Shown here: in pieces, positions 7,026-8,475 of the stretch
How the letters are laid out: every line of letters begins with the position of its first letter
How positions within the stretch are numbered: position 1 is the stretch's first letter
Assembly: GCA_044233795.1 (NCBI GenBank)
Contig: JBIIJL010000083.1
Coordinates: 1 to 8,475, forward strand
Source: JBIIJL01 sp044233795
GTDB lineage: Bacteria > Pseudomonadota > Gammaproteobacteria > Legionellales > Legionellaceae
Length of the DNA: 8,475 bases
Direction of reading: 5' to 3'
Notes under the pieces: generated by a model
The model's input: only the letters and a program-made list of their open reading frames with translations
Told to the model about the DNA's origin: nothing
The model's database searches: none
Made by a program: the position numbers and the translations under genes

Positions 7026-8366
7026 TTAGCGTGGAGTAGTAGGTGAGTCTGATACCCAACGCCCAGTCACTGGGGGCTCTTGTTCGGGGATGCCTTGATA
7101 CCAATTCTCTCGATGCTGAATAAATCTATGGTAGCTCTCAGCTTGTTCCGGGTTGGCGACGAAACGCATGCCTGTCTTTTTCACTGCAAAAAAAGCAGAT
7201 TTAACGGCTGCATAAGAAATGTTTGAACCAGGGCAAGGCCTACCTACGCCGAATAATGCAGGGGGTCTAACCCGGCCATCTTCTCTGCGAAATGAATGGG
7301 ACGCCATTCGCTTGTGATTGATATCGCCTTGAGGAATGATAACAAGCGATCTGGGTGATATTAGTCCGTTTCCAATCTTCAATGTAGGGGAGGGTCCAAA
7401 CAAGTGATTTGGATAGTAGCGATAGATACGTGAGTCTGTAAATCGGTAGGTAGCAAGTTCGTATGATAAATCTTCAAGTTTTTTATCGCTTGCGTCGGGT
7501 TCTATGCCTTTTGTGCATTGGTAGAGAATACTTGCAGTAACAAAATGAATTAAATTTGAGGCAACAAGGAAAATTGCAGTAACATTCATGGGGCGATCAT
7601 ATTGACGGGCAAAATCATCAGGCACATCGGCAGCTCGTCTGTGTATATGTAAATAATCAGAAATGGCACTGAGTTGTTGATACAATATAAACATGCGGAT
7701 GGGGTTAAATTCATCGGGATGCTGCCACATTCGTTCAAATGTATCCAATAAGGTTGTGAGAGAATCATAGACTTCGAGGAGTTGTACTTTGTCTATGCCT
7801 AAAAAGATCTCGCCAAATAAGACCATCACCATTTTACGAACAATCTCACTTACAGGCGTCGTTTCCCAAAGTGTTGGCTGATTGAAAGTTGTTTCAAGTT
7901 GTTCACGCATTCTGTTTATCAGTTCATCTTGGCCTGCTAATAGTGCTGTTTTTAATACTAATTTGTCGTGTGCATATCCAGTCGGTTTATGAATAAAAGA
8001 ATGCTGACCATATCCATCGAGTAGTGCTGAAACTAATAAAAATTGATCTCTAAAAGGCGCTATATATGCATCTTCGATGGCTTCTCGCGTGACAACAGTA
8101 TGAATGGTGATTACTCTAAATCCAAGCAGGGTCAGATCAAGTACTGTATCTTTTTGCTTATCTATGGCTTCTAAAGAGAGGTCAGCTAGGAGCTTCGAAA
8201 AATTCTTGTTGTGACCATTGACGTGTACTAATAAATTGATAGCTTTGGAGATAACAAGGTTACTAATATATTTCCCCATCAACCAGAAAAATAGACCGGT
8301 ATTTTCTAGCAAATAGGTGGGTAAAGAACGTGAAACCATAACTTTTTCAGGTGAATCTGTAGGCAT
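7026..8366 (-). CDS. Cytochrome P450-like protein with atypical conserved motifs
   Basis: A 446-residue protein, the usual P450 length, best recognised by its C-terminal third. F372-G-V-G-R-P-C378-P-G380 resembles the heme-ligand loop FGxGx(R/H)xCxG, and the following helix SNISYAAVKSAF fits helix L. About 60 residues earlier, SRIYRYYP (312-319) sits where P450s have ExxRxxP in helix K, and SPRSLVIIPQGDINHKR (337-353) fits the following strand region. Departures: the heme loop is one residue short between Gly and Cys, the ExxR glutamate appears to be R313, and the helix-I region (about 260-283) lacks the usual G-x-D/E-T. It may be a divergent P450 with non-monooxygenase chemistry or a non-catalytic relative. 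The substrate is unknown. No signal peptide is clear; residues 19-48 are partly hydrophobic. GGGGG lies seven bases before the ATG. First gene of the unit with hutG and the DotI-like gene. Confidence 0.72.
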   Translation of the reverse strand: MPTDSPEKVMVSRSLPTYLLENTGLFFWLMGKYISNLVISKAINLLVHVNGHNKNFSKLLADLSLEAIDKQKDTVLDLTLLGFRVITIHTVVTREAIEDAYIAPFRDQFLLVSALLDGYGQHSFIHKPTGYAHDKLVLKTALLAGQDELINRMREQLETTFNQPTLWETTPVSEIVRKMVMVLFGEIFLGIDKVQLLEVYDSLTTLLDTFERMWQHPDEFNPIRMFILYQQLSAISDYLHIHRRAADVPDDFARQYDRPMNVTAIFLVASNLIHFVTASILYQCTKGIEPDASDKKLEDLSYELATYRFTDSRIYRYYPNHLFGPSPTLKIGNGLISPRSLVIIPQGDINHKRMASHSFRREDGRVRPPALFGVGRPCPGSNISYAAVKSAFFAVKKTGMRFVANPEQAESYHRFIQHRENWYQGIPEQEPPVTGRWVSDSPTTPR

Positions 8367-8398
8367 GACATGACCCCCAATTGGTTTTTAGCATCTTG

Positions 8399-8475
8399 TT
8401 ATCCAACGTATAGAGTAGCATCTCGTTTTAATTTATCATAACGTGTTGCAATAGCCCGGGAATGTTTGCGTTAGG
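8399..8475 (-). pseudogene. Remnant of an IS5-type transposase C-terminus
   Basis: The minus strand reads RKHSRAIATRYDKLKRD and then ATLYVG before a TAA at 8401-8399. The IATRYDKLxR block is typical of the C-terminal helix after the catalytic Glu in IS5-type DDE transposases (from memory). An in-frame TAA at 8473-8471 interrupts the frame before this block, and the sequence after KR seems a few residues short relative to family members, so this looks decayed. The match is only about 15 residues and the element continues beyond the window, so the family assignment is tentative. I could not identify a terminal inverted repeat in the 32 bases between it and the P450-like start. Confidence 0.5.

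Noticed and set aside
7012..7104. N-terminal extension of hutG into the P450-like gene
   Set aside because: The extension overlaps the end of the upstream gene, lacks family similarity, and the strong GAGGAG site points to GTG 7011.
7428..7460. E303 in SYELATYR as the ExxR glutamate of the P450-like protein
   Set aside because: The spacing does not give E-x-x-R, and the downstream YYP aligns with the usual ExxRxxP instead, which puts Arg at the Glu position.
1..8475. CRISPR array, tRNA, rRNA or riboswitch
   Set aside because: No regularly spaced repeats, tRNA-like cloverleaf or rRNA-like segments were seen by eye, and intergenic space is too small for most such elements. A tRNAscan or Infernal run would be decisive.

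Overview
The window looks like chromosomal DNA from a gammaproteobacterium of moderate to low GC, most likely a member of the Legionellales (Legionella/Coxiella-type, host-associated). The strongest lineage clue is a secreted protein whose core resembles the periplasmic domain of DotI/IcmL, a component of the Dot/Icm type IVB secretion system. Kbl, Tdh and EttA align closely with their E. coli counterparts from memory, which fits a gammaproteobacterium. No database search was possible, so the order-level placement is inference.

Layout. (1) 1-425, minus: the N-terminal two thirds of a protein-L-isoaspartate O-methyltransferase-like enzyme, cut by the window edge. (2) 426-579: a divergent intergenic region. 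(3) 580-5118, plus: a tight four-gene run, kbl - tdh - ettA - L,D-transpeptidase lipoprotein. Kbl and Tdh together convert L-threonine to glycine plus acetyl-CoA. EttA is a ribosome-associated ABC-F ATPase whose start lies two bases after the tdh stop. The lipoprotein carries a YkuD-type SHGCxR catalytic motif. (4) 5119-5221: a convergent gap containing a REP-like palindrome. (5) 8366-5222, minus: a compact three-gene unit, cytochrome P450-like protein - formimidoylglutamase (hutG) - secreted DotI/IcmL-domain protein, with gaps of 14 and 5 bases. (6) 8399-8475, minus: what looks like the decayed C-terminal end of an IS5-type transposase, just upstream of the P450 gene.

The plus-strand block is mostly housekeeping metabolism and translation. 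The minus-strand block is the interesting part. It combines an atypical P450-like protein (heme Cys kept, loop one residue short, ExxR glutamate apparently replaced), a histidine-catabolism hydrolase without its usual hut partners in view, and a free periplasmic DotI/IcmL-like domain between Pro/Ala-rich arms. It sits beside transposon debris. Whether the three genes share a function cannot be decided from the sequence.

Several starts were moved from the longest open frame: kbl to a GTG at 580, tdh to ATG 1792, and hutG to a GTG at 7011. Each is supported by a Shine-Dalgarno sequence; for kbl and tdh, family alignment also supports the choice.
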